From NCBI RefSeq assembly GCF_023156585.1, contig NZ_JALNMI010000004.1:386753-450752 (forward strand): 64,000 nt of DNA, read 5' to 3'. Every line of letters begins with the position of its first letter. The first letter of the stretch is position 1. This stretch comes from Subsaxibacter sp. CAU 1640 (GTDB lineage Bacteria > Bacteroidota > Bacteroidia > Flavobacteriales > Flavobacteriaceae). Shown one piece after another: positions 34,398 to 42,673 of the stretch. The position numbers were made by a program, and so were the translations under genes. The notes under the pieces were generated by a model. That model made no database searches, was not told the DNA's origin, and saw only the letters and a program-made list of their open reading frames with translations.

Positions 34398-36800
34398 ATG
34401 GCAAAAATTAAACACAACAACTTTTTAGACACAGTGAACGATGTCTTTACAGACGCCATAGACGAGGGCATATTGCATCTCTATGCAGAAGGGGAAAGTT
34501 TTAACGGACGAACAATTGGATTAAAAAATAGAAATTTATTTCATTTCGGCACCACTGGATATTTAGGATTGGAACAGGATCATAGATTGAAAGATGCTGC
34601 TATCAGTGCAATCCATCGTTATGGCACACAATTTCCTTTGTCTAAATCATATATCTCCAATCCGCTTTATAGACAATTAGAGGAGAAAGTTACGGAGATG
34701 TACAATCACCCCGTTGTCATCACCAAAAACAGCACCTTGGGTCATTTGGGCGTGATTCCAAGTGCGGTCAGGGATGAAGATGCTATCATTCTCGATCATC
34801 AAGTCCATTGGAGCGTTCAAAGTGCAGCAAAAGTATTAAAGTTGAGAAGTGTTCCAGTAGATATGGTTCGTCATAATGATCTGAACATGTTAGAGGATAA
34901 AATTAAAACGTATTCAAACACCCGAAAAAAAATATGGTATATGGCCGATGGCATATACTCGATGTTCGGCGATTTCGCTCCGGTAAAAGAGTTAAAGGAG
35001 TTGAGCCTTAAATATCCCCAATTACACCTTTATTTCGATGACGTACATGGCATGAGTTGGACTGGGAAAAATGGTACAGGTTATGTTATGAGTGAAATCG
35101 ATGAACTTTCAGAAAATATGCTGCTTTTCGGGACATTGAGCAAGACCTTTGGGGCAAGCGGCTCTGTATTGGTGTGTTCAAACAAAAAATTATATCAAGA
35201 AATAAAGACGTTTGGTGGTCCATTAACCTTCTCTGCCCAATTAGAGCCAGCATCCGTTGCCGCTGCGACGGCATCTGCTGAAATCCATCTCACTTCAGAA
35301 ATCTACGAACTCCAAAACGATCTTAAAAGTAGGATTGAATATTTTAATAAATTGGTAAAACAAACGGACTTACCGCTTGTAGATAGGAACAGATCCCCAG
35401 TATTTTTTATTGGTACTGGCATGCCAAAGACTGGTTATAATTTCATTAATAGATTGATGAACGAAGGCTTTTATGTAAATTTAGGAATGTTTCCAGCTGT
35501 ACCCGTGAAAAATACGGGAGTTAGGATAACAATCTCCAGACATAATCAACGTCAAGAAATAAAAGCTTTGGTTGATGCAATGGCATATCATTTACCTAAA
35601 GCTATAGAAGAAACTCATACAAGCTTACGTCGTGTATATGAAGCATTCAGATTAGACCCAAAGACGACCAAAGATACATGGGTTAATTCTGATTTGAAGG
35701 TTCAAATTGAAACCAGTATTTCAGGCATTGATAAAAATACCTGGAACGAATTGGTCGGAACTTCTGGAGTTCAAGATTATGATGGTTTAAAATTTATCGA
35801 ACAAACATTTAGAAATAACGAACTAAAGGAACACATTTGGGATTTTTGGTATATCATCATCAAAGACGAACATGCGCATCCCATATTAGCGGCGGTTCTA
35901 TCATCATCTATATGGAAAGATGACATGTTGGCCAATTTGACCGCTTCAAAAGTTATTGAAGAAAAACGTCACGCAAATCCTTACTATATGACTTCAAAAG
36001 TTTTGAGCTTGGGGTGTTTATTTACCGAAGGGAATCACCTTTATGTGGATGAAAAACATGCGCGAAAGAAGGACGCTTTTAACACAGTCATGCAATTGAT
36101 GGAACGTCTCGAAAAGAGTTCAGACTCAATGATGTTAGTCCTCCGAGATTTTAATGACAATCAAGAGCATCATACTTACTTTTTAGGTCAAGGATTTGTC
36201 AGGATTCAAATGCCCAATTCATGTAAGATTGATTTAAAACCCAATGAGTCAATTGAAGATTATATTTCGAATCTTTCGACTAGAAGTAAAAAGCATTTTA
36301 GAAAGGATATTGAAGCTTATAAAGATTCGTTACATATTTCTGTAATGCAAAATCTTAACAATATTCAAATAAAGCAAGTTCATCAATTATATGAAAATGT
36401 GCGTAAAAAAAATCTAGGACTAAACACCTTCTCCTATCCGCTGGTTTTGCTTACAAATATGTCCAAGAATCCATATTGGGAATTCATAATCATTACAATT
36501 CCAGAGGAACCAAACAAGATAATAGGTGTTATGTTCTGTTATAAAAATAATAATAAAATATATGTCCCTTCTTTGGTAGGAATGGATTACGACTATTTAG
36601 ACCAATATCAAACGTACCGCCAGCTTTTGTATCAAACAATTAAAAGAGCCATAGAAGTTAATTTTAAACAAATTGATTTTGGTATGACCGCTTCCTTTGA
36701 AAAAAGAAAGCTTGGTGCTACAGTCGAAGAAAAATTTGCATATATACAGACTTCCGATAATTATACCCTAGAACTTTTGGGGCTATTAGAATCTAAATAA
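34398..36800 (+). CDS. Alpha-oxoamine synthase / GNAT fusion protein
   Basis: The 800-residue protein has two parts. Residues 1-405 are a class I/II PLP enzyme of the alpha-oxoamine synthase family (relatives: KBL, BioF, serine palmitoyltransferase): HFGTTGYLGL, HFDDVHGMSW-like YFDDVHGMSWTGKNG and LFGTLSKTFGASGS with Lys249 as the PLP lysine. Residues 430-800 match a FemAB/GNAT-like acyltransferase (FRNNELKEHIWDFWYIII, FGMTASFEKRKLGATVEE). A condensing enzyme joined to an acyltransferase fits synthesis of N-acylated sphingoid or sulfonolipid-type products, but the substrate is unproven. It is 27 bp upstream of rteC. Confidence 0.85.
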   Translation: MAKIKHNNFLDTVNDVFTDAIDEGILHLYAEGESFNGRTIGLKNRNLFHFGTTGYLGLEQDHRLKDAAISAIHRYGTQFPLSKSYISNPLYRQLEEKVTEMYNHPVVITKNSTLGHLGVIPSAVRDEDAIILDHQVHWSVQSAAKVLKLRSVPVDMVRHNDLNMLEDKIKTYSNTRKKIWYMADGIYSMFGDFAPVKELKELSLKYPQLHLYFDDVHGMSWTGKNGTGYVMSEIDELSENMLLFGTLSKTFGASGSVLVCSNKKLYQEIKTFGGPLTFSAQLEPASVAAATASAEIHLTSEIYELQNDLKSRIEYFNKLVKQTDLPLVDRNRSPVFFIGTGMPKTGYNFINRLMNEGFYVNLGMFPAVPVKNTGVRITISRHNQRQEIKALVDAMAYHLPKAIEETHTSLRRVYEAFRLDPKTTKDTWVNSDLKVQIETSISGIDKNTWNELVGTSGVQDYDGLKFIEQTFRNNELKEHIWDFWYIIIKDEHAHPILAAVLSSSIWKDDMLANLTASKVIEEKRHANPYYMTSKVLSLGCLFTEGNHLYVDEKHARKKDAFNTVMQLMERLEKSSDSMMLVLRDFNDNQEHHTYFLGQGFVRIQMPNSCKIDLKPNESIEDYISNLSTRSKKHFRKDIEAYKDSLHISVMQNLNNIQIKQVHQLYENVRKKNLGLNTFSYPLVLLTNMSKNPYWEFIIITIPEEPNKIIGVMFCYKNNNKIYVPSLVGMDYDYLDQYQTYRQLLYQTIKRAIEVNFKQIDFGMTASFEKRKLGATVEEKFAYIQTSDNYTLELLGLLESK

Positions 36801-36827
36801 TAATGATATACCGCTTAACTTTCAGGT

Positions 36828-37670
36828 ATGAAATACCAAGAATTGATATCAGAATTTGAGACCAATTTGGATTTCTTGGAATCCTGCACTGATGATATTC
36901 TATATAAAGCGGAACATGGCATCACTAAAACTGAAAAGTGTATTAAACAACTTCGAAGAAAAGTTGTTGAAAAAGGATTTACCTCTAAAAATGAAGAGAT
37001 AAGCTTCTTCAAGCACATCAAACCACAAATTTTCAGTAGACTTATCTACTATGTAAAACTTTTCAGTATTGAAAGTAAACGCCCTCGAAGCAGTTCTAAA
37101 TTTCAAGTTAAATATCTCAATAACCACATCAATAAACTGCAGGTTTTTTTTAATGACAATTTGGACTTCTATCATTATTATAGACGAGGCGCCACAACCT
37201 TGGATGAAGAATATTTCATAAGAGGCAAATCCGACCTACGACTACCAACAGAATCTTACCATTTTTTTATAGACGAACAATTCTCAACGTGTCAGGACAC
37301 AACGGTGGCCACTATCATGGCATATGACATGCTCATAGTCTATCTCCAACAGGAAATTAAAAAACTACAAACTAACGCAGAAAACAAGAAAATCAACACT
37401 ATGAAGCAATCAACTTCAAAGCTTTTTTGGACAGGAAGCAAGACGGAATTAATAGAATTGACCTATGCACTGCACAGCAGCGGTGCAATAAACAGCGGAA
37501 CGGCGGATATAAAGGAGCTGGCTTCAATGTTTGAAAAAATTTTTAATGTTGATCTGGGAAATTACTACCATACGTTCATCGACATTCGAGCAAGAAAATG
37601 TAGTAAGACAAAGTTTCTGGACAGATTGACCGAAGTCCTGATAAAACGTTTTAATGATTCTGACGAATGA
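36828..37670 (+). CDS. rteC: RteC-family protein
   Basis: The 280-residue protein matches the RteC family: an N-terminal helical part (YQELISEFETNLDFLES) and a C-terminal HTH-like part (FWTGSKTELIELTYALHSSGAIN, in pieces; LASMFEKIFNVDLGNYYHTFIDIRARKCSKTKFLDRL). In CTnDOT, RteC activates excision genes of the conjugative transposon. Its presence marks an integrative element. It lies just after the oxoamine synthase fusion gene and just before a strong terminator. Confidence 0.9.
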   Translation: MKYQELISEFETNLDFLESCTDDILYKAEHGITKTEKCIKQLRRKVVEKGFTSKNEEISFFKHIKPQIFSRLIYYVKLFSIESKRPRSSSKFQVKYLNNHINKLQVFFNDNLDFYHYYRRGATTLDEEYFIRGKSDLRLPTESYHFFIDEQFSTCQDTTVATIMAYDMLIVYLQQEIKKLQTNAENKKINTMKQSTSKLFWTGSKTELIELTYALHSSGAINSGTADIKELASMFEKIFNVDLGNYYHTFIDIRARKCSKTKFLDRLTEVLIKRFNDSDE

Positions 37671-37698
37671 CCCCAAGTTGATACCAAGTTGGGGTTTT
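37671..37698 (+). terminator. Terminator after rteC
   Basis: CCCCAAGTTG, loop ATAC and CAAGTTGGGG form a stem with one G-G mismatch followed by TTTT, directly after the rteC stop codon. Confidence 0.75.
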
Positions 37699-37993
37699 GT
37701 AAATGCACAAGCCTGCCCATAAAATTTGATTGAAGTTTATGGTGACGAAATCTCTTAACGGTATTTTTACCTTCAAAACACAACAAATTAAATGCTAAAT
37801 AAAAATTCCCAACTTGGGTTCAACTATTGGTGATATGCCAATATCTCACCTCAAATTTGTAGAACGAAAGTCAAATTCAAGTTTCACGATCTCTTATTTA
37901 TTAAAATATTAAAGTCGTGAGCTAAATCAAGTCAAGGGCTATCATTTTAATTGAAAAAGAAAACGATGGCCCTTTTCTAAAAATCGTTCTATT
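37699..37993. other. Intergenic region with attenuator-like hairpins
   Basis: No gene is seen. A palindrome CCCAACTTGGG is present at about 37808-37818. A second strong stem, AAGGGC...TTTT (37934-37948) with AAAACGATGGCCCTT (37960-37974), has one mismatch, a G-T pair and a short T run, and ends 17 bp before the HTH gene. It may act as an attenuator of the element's excision/replication operon. Confidence 0.55.
37934..37976 (+). terminator. Hairpin just upstream of the HTH gene
   Basis: A 15-bp imperfect stem (37934-37948 with 37960-37974) and an 11-nt loop, followed by TT and CTAAAA. It may terminate or attenuate transcripts into the HTH gene at 37994. Confidence 0.5.
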
Positions 37994-38275
37994 ATGCCGA
38001 CAAGTATCATTACTACAGACGACCTTCGAGATTTCAAACTGGAACTCCTCGATGACATCAAAACCTTGTTGACCAAGCAATCGCATGGGAAATTAAAAAA
38101 ATACCTGAAATCTTCCGAGGTCATGGAATTTCTTCAGATAAGTCCAGGAACCTTACAGAATCTTCGCATCAATGGCACACTACCATACACAAAGATTGGC
38201 GGTATCATTTTTTATGATTCCGAAGAAATCCAAAAGATAATGAATGAAAATCGTGTACACCATAAATACGATTAA
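37994..38275 (+). CDS. Excisionase-like helix-turn-helix protein
   Basis: The 93-residue protein has an N-terminal coiled helix (FKLELLDDIKTLLTK) and a MerR/excisionase-like winged HTH (LKSSEVMEFLQISPGTLQNLRINGTLPYTKIGGIIFYDSEEI). This pattern is the HTH_17 domain of conjugative-element excision or regulatory proteins. It follows rteC and precedes the replication-like genes by 6 bp, in keeping with a DNA element operon. Confidence 0.85.
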   Translation: MPTSIITTDDLRDFKLELLDDIKTLLTKQSHGKLKKYLKSSEVMEFLQISPGTLQNLRINGTLPYTKIGGIIFYDSEEIQKIMNENRVHHKYD

Positions 38276-38281
38276 CAATGT

Positions 38282-38938
38282 ATGAATTATATAAAACATT
38301 TGAACGCAGTTTTTCAGCAATTCTCGAAAGACTCTCGATTGAATCCAACACACATCAGTTTGTACATGTCGCTGTTTCAGTTTTGGAACATCAATCGGTT
38401 TCCCGAAGAATTTTATATCAATAGAGATGAAGTTATGGGATTGGCAAAAATTGGAGGAACGGCAACTTATCATAAATGCATCAAAAATCTCAACGATTGG
38501 AAATACCTGTGCTATTTGCCTTCATATAACATTTTTAAAGGGAGCAAAGTTAGGATGTTCATTTTTAAAACAAGCGCTGAACAGGCTCTGAACAATAGAA
38601 AAACAAGCGCTGAACAGGCGTTGATACATAATACAAACAGTAATAAACAAATAGAAAACAGTAACAAACTAAAGCTACCCAAAAACGAAAATGAGGTTTT
38701 GATTTTTTTTAAGGAAAAAAACTGGCCAACCAAGGAGGCCAAAAAATTTTTTAACCATTACAAATCCATTGGATGGAAGCTTGGTGGAAAAATTAAAATC
38801 ACAGATTGGCATTCCACAGCAGAGAACTGGATGCTAAAGGCAGAAGAAATTAAAATATCACAGATGGGAGACGAAAGATTCCAAAATCGGGACAATTTAA
38901 AAACGAACAAAATCAAAGATTATGGGCAACCCCTCTAA
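38282..38938 (+). CDS. Replication-initiator-like protein
   Basis: The 218-residue protein has a winged-helix N-terminal half (FSKDSRLNPTHISLYMSLFQFWNINRFP, in pieces, then LAKIGGTATYHKCIKNLNDW) like DnaD/phage-type replication initiators and a charged C-terminal half with FFNHYKSIGWKLGGKIKITDWHSTAENWM, which resembles a DnaD/DnaB2-type end. It overlaps the ATPase gene by 17 bp. Together they look like the helicase-loading module of the element. Function is inferred from fold and context. Confidence 0.7.
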   Translation: MNYIKHLNAVFQQFSKDSRLNPTHISLYMSLFQFWNINRFPEEFYINRDEVMGLAKIGGTATYHKCIKNLNDWKYLCYLPSYNIFKGSKVRMFIFKTSAEQALNNRKTSAEQALIHNTNSNKQIENSNKLKLPKNENEVLIFFKEKNWPTKEAKKFFNHYKSIGWKLGGKIKITDWHSTAENWMLKAEEIKISQMGDERFQNRDNLKTNKIKDYGQPL

Positions 38939-39578
38939 AATAATCGAAGATGGTGTCGAATATTCAATCGGACGATTCAACGGCACGGAGATGTTTTATG
39001 ATTTCGACAAAATTCTAATCTACCTCGATGCCAAAGGAAAACTGTTGTTTGGAGTTGATTTTAAAATTCATAACGGTGACGAAGAAGTCATTCTAAAGCT
39101 GTGCAATTACATGGTCAAGGATTTCGAAAGTTGCAAAAAGCATGACATCGACCCAAACAAGAACATCCTGCTAACTGGACCCGTTGGATGTGGTAAAACC
39201 TCCTTAATGAAATTAATCCAATTTATCGTTCCATTGCAACGCCCATACGAGCTGATTCCGTGCCGAAACATTGTTTTTGCGTTCAATCATATTGGTTATA
39301 AAATCATTGAAGATTATGGTGAAGGCGGAAATTTCTGTTATGACGATTTGGGAATTGAACCCATCGGTCGTCATTATGGACAAGACTGCAACGTCATGGG
39401 GGAAATTATGGTTTCAAGATATGAACTTTTCTTAAGCACTAAATGTAAAACGCATGCCACGACCAATCTCAACGCTGAAGAATTGGAAAAACTATATGGA
39501 AGCAGAGTCCGAAGCAGAATGCGAAAAATGTTCAATCTGATTGCCTTTGACATCAACACGAAAGACAAACGAAAATAA
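38922..39578 (+). CDS. DnaC/IstB-like AAA ATPase
   Basis: The 218-residue protein has Walker A (LLTGPVGCGKTSLMKL, residues about 82-97), Walker B (NFCYDDLGIEP) and an arginine-finger region (YGSRVRSRMRKMF). It is a DnaC-type helicase loader or phage/plasmid replication ATPase. The start lies within the preceding gene. It is 6 bp before the EEP gene. Confidence 0.82.
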   Translation: MGNPSKIIEDGVEYSIGRFNGTEMFYDFDKILIYLDAKGKLLFGVDFKIHNGDEEVILKLCNYMVKDFESCKKHDIDPNKNILLTGPVGCGKTSLMKLIQFIVPLQRPYELIPCRNIVFAFNHIGYKIIEDYGEGGNFCYDDLGIEPIGRHYGQDCNVMGEIMVSRYELFLSTKCKTHATTNLNAEELEKLYGSRVRSRMRKMFNLIAFDINTKDKRK

Positions 39579-39584
39579 ATAATC

Positions 39585-40703
39585 ATGAAAATAGCATCAT
39601 TTAACATCCAGAACCTATTCCATAGAGACAGAAGTCTTACGGAACAATCATTGAGCAAATGTGTTACCAATTGGGTCACCGAATTTGACAATTTACTTTT
39701 GAAAGCAGATTACAAAAACTCTACCGCAGAAAGAATGAGAGAATTATCTTTTTTACTCGGATTTGACAAAAATTACAGAAGCCCTTATGCCATCATGCGT
39801 AAAAAATCAGGAGAATTATATCTCAAAGGCATGAGCGACTCAAAAGCGTTAAAAGCAGATGAGTTGACCGACTGGAACGGTTGGATAAAGGTACAAACCG
39901 TTCCGATTCATCCGGAATCGAGCAATAACAAAGCGAAAGTCATTGCGGACATCAATCCTGACATTCTAATTTTACAAGAAGTGGAAGATAAAATGTCGCT
40001 CGATGAATTTAACAATCTCTACCTACCGAATTTCGAATGCGACCCTTTCAGCGATTGTATCGTCATACCAAATTCAGAAGGAAAAGGTCGCGAACACGCT
40101 CTTATGCTCAAAAATGGTTATGAATTGGACGCCATTAAACTTCACACTATTGATACTTCTGAATATCCTACACAGGAGTTGATTGAGTATGTGATTATGA
40201 CACCGAAATGTGAAAAATATCATTTGTTTTCTACATATTTCTATAATGATTTGTCCAATCCTGAAAAATCACTTGCAATAAGACAACAGCAAGCAAGAAA
40301 CACAGGAGAACTCTATCAACAATTAGTAGCTGATGGTACAAATAACATTATAATCGCCGGAACATTTAATGCACCATCTTATTGCGATTCATTAGCACCT
40401 CTACTTCAAGAAACTGACTTGAAAGATATTACAAAGCATTTATCATTTGAGGTTGATTATGATGAAGGTATAGATGCGAGTTATCACAGAATGGGTGCTT
40501 ACAGAAAAGGTGTCAACATCAGGCAAACAGATTTTATGCTCTTATCTCCTTCCCTATTTCAAACTATTGCTGATAGTGGATTAAATCGAAAAGCAATGTG
40601 GCCAGAAAAGCGTCCGCAATGGTCAACTTATAAATCTGTTTTGAATAAAAATCAGGCTGCGAGTGAGCATCCTGCGGTTTGGGGGCTTATAGCTGATATT
40701 TAA
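39585..40703 (+). CDS. Endonuclease/exonuclease/phosphatase (EEP) fold protein
   Basis: The 372-residue protein has the EEP layout: MKIASFNIQNLF at the start, LQEVED with Glu132 in the active-site strand, IIIAGTFNAPSYC (residues 255-268) and ASEHPAVWGLI near the end. The usual GDFN is GTFN here (Asp to Thr at 260), and the usual SDH is SEH. The metal-dependent nuclease or phosphatase activity may be altered. It lies in the cargo region next to TcmP. Confidence 0.85.
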   Translation: MKIASFNIQNLFHRDRSLTEQSLSKCVTNWVTEFDNLLLKADYKNSTAERMRELSFLLGFDKNYRSPYAIMRKKSGELYLKGMSDSKALKADELTDWNGWIKVQTVPIHPESSNNKAKVIADINPDILILQEVEDKMSLDEFNNLYLPNFECDPFSDCIVIPNSEGKGREHALMLKNGYELDAIKLHTIDTSEYPTQELIEYVIMTPKCEKYHLFSTYFYNDLSNPEKSLAIRQQQARNTGELYQQLVADGTNNIIIAGTFNAPSYCDSLAPLLQETDLKDITKHLSFEVDYDEGIDASYHRMGAYRKGVNIRQTDFMLLSPSLFQTIADSGLNRKAMWPEKRPQWSTYKSVLNKNQAASEHPAVWGLIADI

Positions 40704-40771
40704 TTATAATTAGATTTTTATACTTCAGTAATTATTGTTTTCTTTACTGACTGTCTTAAATTTCTTTAAAC

Positions 40772-41923
40772 ATGTCAATGCAAACAAGGGAGGAAATTGA
40801 AAAATTTTATGAATATCAAAAAGCTAATTCAAAAGTAAAAGCTGAAATAGTCGCTAACTATTTCCCTCAATATGCTCTAATTATAAATAAGCCAGGTCAA
40901 AAAAAAATAAGATACTGCGATTTGTTTTCTGGACCTGGAATTTACAAAGACGGTAACATTTCAACACCTTTCTTAATTACAGATGCATGCCTTAAAAATT
41001 CAACTCTTAAATCAACTGTTGAATTAATATTTAATGATATGCTCTTCGGGGAAGACTTGAACAAAAACTTAAATGAAAATTTTAACTTGAAAGAGTTCGC
41101 GTATGAACCACAGTTTAGACAATTGGAAGTCGGAAACCATGATGGTATTGACAAATTCTTAAACAAGAAATATAATGGTAAAAATCCTATACCTTCATTG
41201 TTATTTTTCGACCCTTTCGGCTATAAAACTGTAAGTTCTTTAACATTATCAAATTTTTTAAGTAATTGGGGCAACGAAATATTCCTGTTTTTTAATATTA
41301 AAAGAATTCATGCTGCAATTGAAAATTCAAAATTTGAAGATTTATTACGGAATTTATTTCCTACCAATTACGATAAAGTTAAGGAGTTGAGAAAATTTGA
41401 AATCAATACGGAAAAAAGGTTACCAATTTTTATAAATTCCATGAAGGAGGAATTAGAACTTTTACTTAAAAAACCCATTTTTATGGCTGCATTTAAATTT
41501 ATGGAGGAAGACAATCTTGCAGCCAGCCATTACGTTCTACATTTCAGTAAAGACAAAAAAGGCTTTGAACTTGTAAAACAGGTATATGCTGAATTTGACA
41601 ACATTGGTGCCTCTTTAGAGAATGGAACTTACACGTTTGATTCAAAACGGATGGGAAATTCTGACGTTGAAATGGACTTTGGAGACTCAAATGTAGAGAC
41701 ATTAGCCGCTAAAATTTTTGGCCTTTATAAGGGAAAGGAATTGGATTCCGAATCCTTATTTCAGAAAATGCACCCTGACTCCAATTATTCGGGAAAGCAT
41801 TTTACTCATGCATTAAGACATTTGGAGAAAAAAGATAAACTCACTGGAATACGCACTGACGGTAAGAATTTTAGAGAAAATATTATAATAAGTCCATTTT
41901 GTAAATTAAATTTTAAATTATGA
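40772..41923 (+). CDS. tcmP: Three-Cys-motif partner protein TcmP
   Basis: The 383-residue protein matches the TcmP family (TIGR04474), which is by definition found next to a three-Cys-motif protein. N-terminal sequence KFYEYQKANSKVKAEIVANYF leads to YCDLFSGPGIYKDG (residues 48-60), which looks like motif I of SAM-dependent methyltransferases (as in DNA methylases), and LLFFDPFGYK (Asp147) resembles motif IV. A winged-helix-like C-terminal part follows. I infer a Rossmann methyltransferase-like domain. The stop overlaps the DUF5131 start (ATGA). Confidence 0.88.
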   Translation: MSMQTREEIEKFYEYQKANSKVKAEIVANYFPQYALIINKPGQKKIRYCDLFSGPGIYKDGNISTPFLITDACLKNSTLKSTVELIFNDMLFGEDLNKNLNENFNLKEFAYEPQFRQLEVGNHDGIDKFLNKKYNGKNPIPSLLFFDPFGYKTVSSLTLSNFLSNWGNEIFLFFNIKRIHAAIENSKFEDLLRNLFPTNYDKVKELRKFEINTEKRLPIFINSMKEELELLLKKPIFMAAFKFMEEDNLAASHYVLHFSKDKKGFELVKQVYAEFDNIGASLENGTYTFDSKRMGNSDVEMDFGDSNVETLAAKIFGLYKGKELDSESLFQKMHPDSNYSGKHFTHALRHLEKKDKLTGIRTDGKNFRENIIISPFCKLNFKL

Positions 41924-42645
41924 GTAAATCTTCAATAGAATGGACAGAAGTAACTTGGAATCCGACTACGGGTTGTAAAAAGATTTCCCAAGGTTGTAAA
42001 TTTTGTTATGCCGAAATAATGACCAGACGCTTAAAAGCAATGGGACAGGAAAAGTATGCTGATGGATTTAAAAAGATTCGTACCCATGAATCAGAATTAA
42101 ATCGTCCTTATACATGGAAAAAACCCCAAATTGTTTTTGTTAACTCAATGAGTGATTTATTTCATGATGAAGTGCCATTAGAATTTATTCAAAAAGTGTT
42201 TAAATCTATGAATGAAAATCCGATGCACACTTTCCAAGTGCTCACCAAAAGGTCAGATAATCTTGAAAAATATTCTCAAATGGGTGCTTTAAATTGGACA
42301 CCAAACATTTGGATGGGAGTATCAGTTGAAAACAGCTCTGTTCTTCATCGCATAGGTCAGTTAAGGAATACAGATGCCCATGTAAAGTTCCTATCTTTAG
42401 AACCCTTAATTGGACCTTTATCAAATATGGATTTATCCAATATTGACTGGGTAATAGTGGGTGGAGAAAGTGGTTTTAAACCAAGGGAAATGAAAACGAA
42501 ATGGGTGGAAGATATAAGAATTCAATGCGAAATTTCAAGTGTAAAATTCTTTTTTAAACAGTGGGGAGGTAAAAATAAAAAGGCGGCAGGACGTATGTTA
42601 AATGGAAGAACTTATGATGAAATGCCTGAATTGAGCGCTTTTTAA
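41920..42645 (+). CDS. Three-Cys-motif protein (DUF5131, phage Gp37/Gp68-like)
   Basis: The 241-residue protein has Cys19, Cys26 and Cys29 (CX6CX2C: TGCKKISQGCKFCYAE), a likely [4Fe-4S] site as in radical SAM-like enzymes, plus SIEWTEVTWNPTTG, VNSMSDLFHDEVP, LTKRSDNLEKY and WIVVGGESG-like VIVGGESGFKPREM. It matches PF07505 (DUF5131/Gp37_Gp68). Translational coupling with TcmP indicates that the two act as a pair. The activity is not known. Confidence 0.92.
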   Translation: MSKSSIEWTEVTWNPTTGCKKISQGCKFCYAEIMTRRLKAMGQEKYADGFKKIRTHESELNRPYTWKKPQIVFVNSMSDLFHDEVPLEFIQKVFKSMNENPMHTFQVLTKRSDNLEKYSQMGALNWTPNIWMGVSVENSSVLHRIGQLRNTDAHVKFLSLEPLIGPLSNMDLSNIDWVIVGGESGFKPREMKTKWVEDIRIQCEISSVKFFFKQWGGKNKKAAGRMLNGRTYDEMPELSAF

Positions 42646-42673
42646 TTTGTAGAATATTTTATGCCTACAAAAT

